8,760 nucleotides of DNA from the NCBI GenBank assembly GCA_023423015.1, contig JAFAGE010000008.1, positions 1 to 8,760 of the forward strand, read 5' to 3'. The stretch comes from Bacteroidota bacterium (GTDB lineage Bacteria > Bacteroidota > Bacteroidia > Chitinophagales > Chitinophagaceae). The notes under the pieces are model-generated. The model did not search any database and was not told the origin of the DNA. It was given only the letters and a program-made list of their open reading frames with translations. Position 1 is the first letter of the stretch, and every line of letters begins with the position of its first letter. Shown here piece by piece: positions 7,301 through 8,760 of the stretch. The position numbers and the translations under genes are program-made.

Positions 7301-8200
7301 TCACCACTTCTTTTCCTTCTTTTTGCCTTTGTCGAACGTAAAATTGCGCGAGATGTTGAAGCCGAAGAATATGTCGCCGTCGAACCATTTGCCGTCGGTG
7401 CGTGTGATGTATTGTGGTTCGACCATGCTTCGTGAGTTGCTGAACACGAGCTGGAATACGTGTCCGCCTGTTTCTATGTCAAATCCTACTGATAAGGAAT
7501 TGGTGCCATTGAATGAATTAACCTGGTCGGGGAAGAGGTAGTTGTATTCTGCGCTAACGCTCATCCTTTTCGTGAACTTTAATCGCCCACCGATCATTGC
7601 GGCGATAACATCGTTCTTATCGTTGCGCGTTGGCACCATATTGAAATGAAGCCAGGTTGGTGTTACCTGGAGCGAAAATGCATCAGTGAATTTTCTTGCA
7701 ATAAGGAGTTGTGTTACGTAGGTGGTTCTGAATTTTGCGTTGAGGAATGGCTTTGCCGGATATTTCAGTGTATAGTTGGTGATTGTAGCCATAATACCAA
7801 TACTGACCGGAGCCCCGTTTTTTCCGGTAGTCTGATTTAGTAACCGGTATTTGAAATAACCATCGAAAGTTTTATCGAGAGAAGTGCGTCCGATGCCTAC
7901 TGCAAGGCGATCGGTAATGCCATAGTCGAGCCCCAGGCGAATAAATGCATTATCGATTCCGAAGAATGTGTATGCTCCTTCATTCAGTGCGCCGAAGCGG
8001 TGCATGATGATGAAGTTGAGGTCTTTTTTTGCGGGTTGTTCTATGGTGTATGCATTCACCAGGTGCAAAGCCTTGAATGTGCCTTTTACCGGGAAGCTGA
8101 TATCAGAACTCATCGAATCTTCGAGCATATTGAGCAATGAATCCTGTGCCCTTGATAAACCGGCAAGCGACATCGCAAGGAAAAAGGCGATTGTCTTCAT
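7301..8200 (-). CDS. DUF5777-type outer-membrane beta-barrel protein
   Basis: 299 residues on the reverse strand, read from the ATG at 8200-8198. I prefer this start to the in-frame ATG at 8221 because MKTIAFFLAMSLAGLSRA|QDS is a clean signal peptide, and it begins 2 bp after the YceI stop rather than inside that gene. The mature part has FPVKGTFKALHLVNAYTIEQ, LNFIIMHRFGALNEGAY, FFGIDNAFIRLGLDYGITD and LAVGIGRTS, the pattern I associate with the Bacteroidetes DUF5777 beta-barrel family. Alternating hydrophobic strands continue to FFGFNISRNFTF. The protein then ends in a short Lys-rich tail (DKGKKKEKKW) instead of a terminal aromatic strand residue. The probable location is the outer membrane; the function is unknown. 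In Bacteroidetes such genes commonly sit beside YceI genes, and here it forms a two-gene unit with one. Family call fairly sure, role not. Confidence 0.8.
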   Translation of the reverse strand: MKTIAFFLAMSLAGLSRAQDSLLNMLEDSMSSDISFPVKGTFKALHLVNAYTIEQPAKKDLNFIIMHRFGALNEGAYTFFGIDNAFIRLGLDYGITDRLAVGIGRTSLDKTFDGYFKYRLLNQTTGKNGAPVSIGIMATITNYTLKYPAKPFLNAKFRTTYVTQLLIARKFTDAFSLQVTPTWLHFNMVPTRNDKNDVIAAMIGGRLKFTKRMSVSAEYNYLFPDQVNSFNGTNSLSVGFDIETGGHVFQLVFSNSRSMVEPQYITRTDGKWFDGDIFFGFNISRNFTFDKGKKKEKKW

Positions 8201-8202
8201 GG

Positions 8203-8726
8203 TTACTTGTTTATGTTCCATTCTACTTTTACTTTAACCGTATTTTCTTTTTCTATTTTGTTGCGAACGATAAAGGGAATGGAGATGTCGTAATCCGTAG
8301 GGTTTAGTTTGAACGTGGTTGTTCCTGTGGCCCTGCCGTTGCTGATTACGATAGTTGCCGGTGCTTGTATGTTTCGAGTGACGCCGTGCAAACTGAGTTT
8401 CCCGCTTACATTAAATGTATAATTTCCGTCTTTACTCCAGTCGACGTCTTCAGCATATGTTCCACTGAATGTGGCTTTCGGAAATTTATCGCTTTCCACA
8501 TAGCTTTCATTGAAGTGCTGCTGCATCAGTTTGCGCGGGAAAACGAATTGTTTCATCAGGCAACTGAATGCGATATTTTTTTTCCTTGCATCAATCACCG
8601 CTAAAACCTGGTTATTCTCTGCATCAATGTCTTCCAGCAACGTGTGTGAATGAAAGCTGATCACGCCGTTTCGCGTCATCATAAGTTGAGCCGCGGCATT
8701 CAAGCACAACAGGCATAGCACCAGAG
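8203..8726 (-). CDS. YceI-family periplasmic protein, 5' end missing
   Basis: About 174 codons on the reverse strand, stop at 8205-8203. YceI hallmarks are present: NGVISFHSHTLLEDIDAEN near the start, MQQHFNESYVESDKFPKATFSG in the middle and GKLSLHGVTRNI toward the end. The family forms a lipocalin-like beta-barrel that binds polyisoprenoid or amphiphilic ligands, usually in the periplasm. The first readable residues, LVLCLLCLNAAAQ, are the end of a signal peptide with cleavage after Ala-Ala-Ala. The GTG at 8721-8719 is in frame but would leave too short a signal peptide, so the true start lies beyond the native sequence, which ends at 8726 where adapter sequence begins. It lies 2 bp upstream of the DUF5777 gene and is probably co-transcribed with it. 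Promoter not in the window. Confidence 0.87.
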
Positions 8727-8760
8727 CTGACTCTTATACACAACTCCGAGCCCACGAGAC
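8727..8760. other. Residual Nextera/Tn5 sequencing adapter (not genomic)
   Basis: The first 19 bases, CTGACTCTTATACACAACT, match the Tn5 mosaic end used in Nextera libraries except at positions 4 and 17 (T to A in both). The next 15 bases, CCGAGCCCACGAGAC, equal the reverse complement of the Nextera read-2 adapter exactly. In total 32 of 34 positions match, and the block ends flush with the contig end. This is library adapter left on the assembly and should be trimmed. Nothing in it should be translated. Confidence 0.95.

Noticed and set aside
6987..7541. Open frames crossing the convergent TPR/DUF5777 junction on both strands (133 codons each).
   Set aside because: They overlap well-supported genes in other frames and show no domain, signal peptide or plausible composition.
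7301..8221. DUF5777 gene starting at the ATG at 8221.
   Set aside because: This adds seven polar residues (MEHKQVT) before a clean signal peptide and overlaps the YceI gene. The ATG at 8200 fits better.
8203..8721. A complete YceI gene starting at the GTG at 8721.
   Set aside because: It would leave only an ~11-residue signal peptide, and the native sequence ends 5 bases upstream. The gene is better read as 5'-truncated.
8727..8760. Possible genuine Tn5/IS50 outside end, given the two outside-end-like bases.
   Set aside because: The following 15 bases are an exact synthetic read-2 adapter and the block ends at the contig end. IS50 sequence does not follow.

Overview
The window is an 8.7 kb contig end from a member of the Bacteroidetes, probably of the Chitinophaga/Sphingobacteria side of the phylum. 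The lineage is inferred from gene content: a DUF5777-type beta-barrel protein, a Bacteroidetes-style YceI protein, an FHS-family sugar permease, absence of Shine-Dalgarno sequences before most genes, and a possible TTG/TAnnTTTG-like promoter. No marker gene in the window fixes the genus.

Layout: positions 1-301 carry the 5' part of a leftward FHS sugar permease. A 160-bp divergent intergenic region (302-461) holds a perfect 12-bp palindrome that looks like a LacI-family operator, and a weak candidate promoter. From 462 to 7258 a compact rightward operon encodes glycogen synthase (glgA), ADP-glucose pyrophosphorylase (glgC), an SLC45/GPH-like sugar transporter of the major facilitator superfamily, glycogen branching enzyme (glgB) and an exported TPR protein. 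Gaps are 17, 10, -26 and 4 bp. On the opposite strand, from 8726 back to 7301, lie a 5'-truncated YceI-family gene and a DUF5777 beta-barrel gene separated by 2 bp, convergent with the operon.

How it works together: GlgC makes ADP-glucose from glucose-1-phosphate and ATP, GlgA extends alpha-1,4-glucan from it, and GlgB adds alpha-1,6 branches. The embedded transporter probably brings in the sugar (a maltose- or glucoside-type substrate is the best guess). The divergent FHS permease would add a hexose route under a shared operator, so the locus reads as a sugar-uptake-to-glycogen-storage module. The TPR protein has no assigned role. No glycogen phosphorylase or debranching enzyme is in the window.

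The last 34 bases (8727-8760) are not genomic. They match the Nextera/Tn5 mosaic end plus read-2 adapter at 32 of 34 positions, so native sequence ends at about 8726. I saw no RNA gene, CRISPR array, insertion sequence or prophage. I do not see a clearly novel system. The most informative points are the leftover adapter, the plant/cyanobacterium-like GlgC, the transporter and TPR genes inside the glg operon, and the palindrome in the divergent promoter region.
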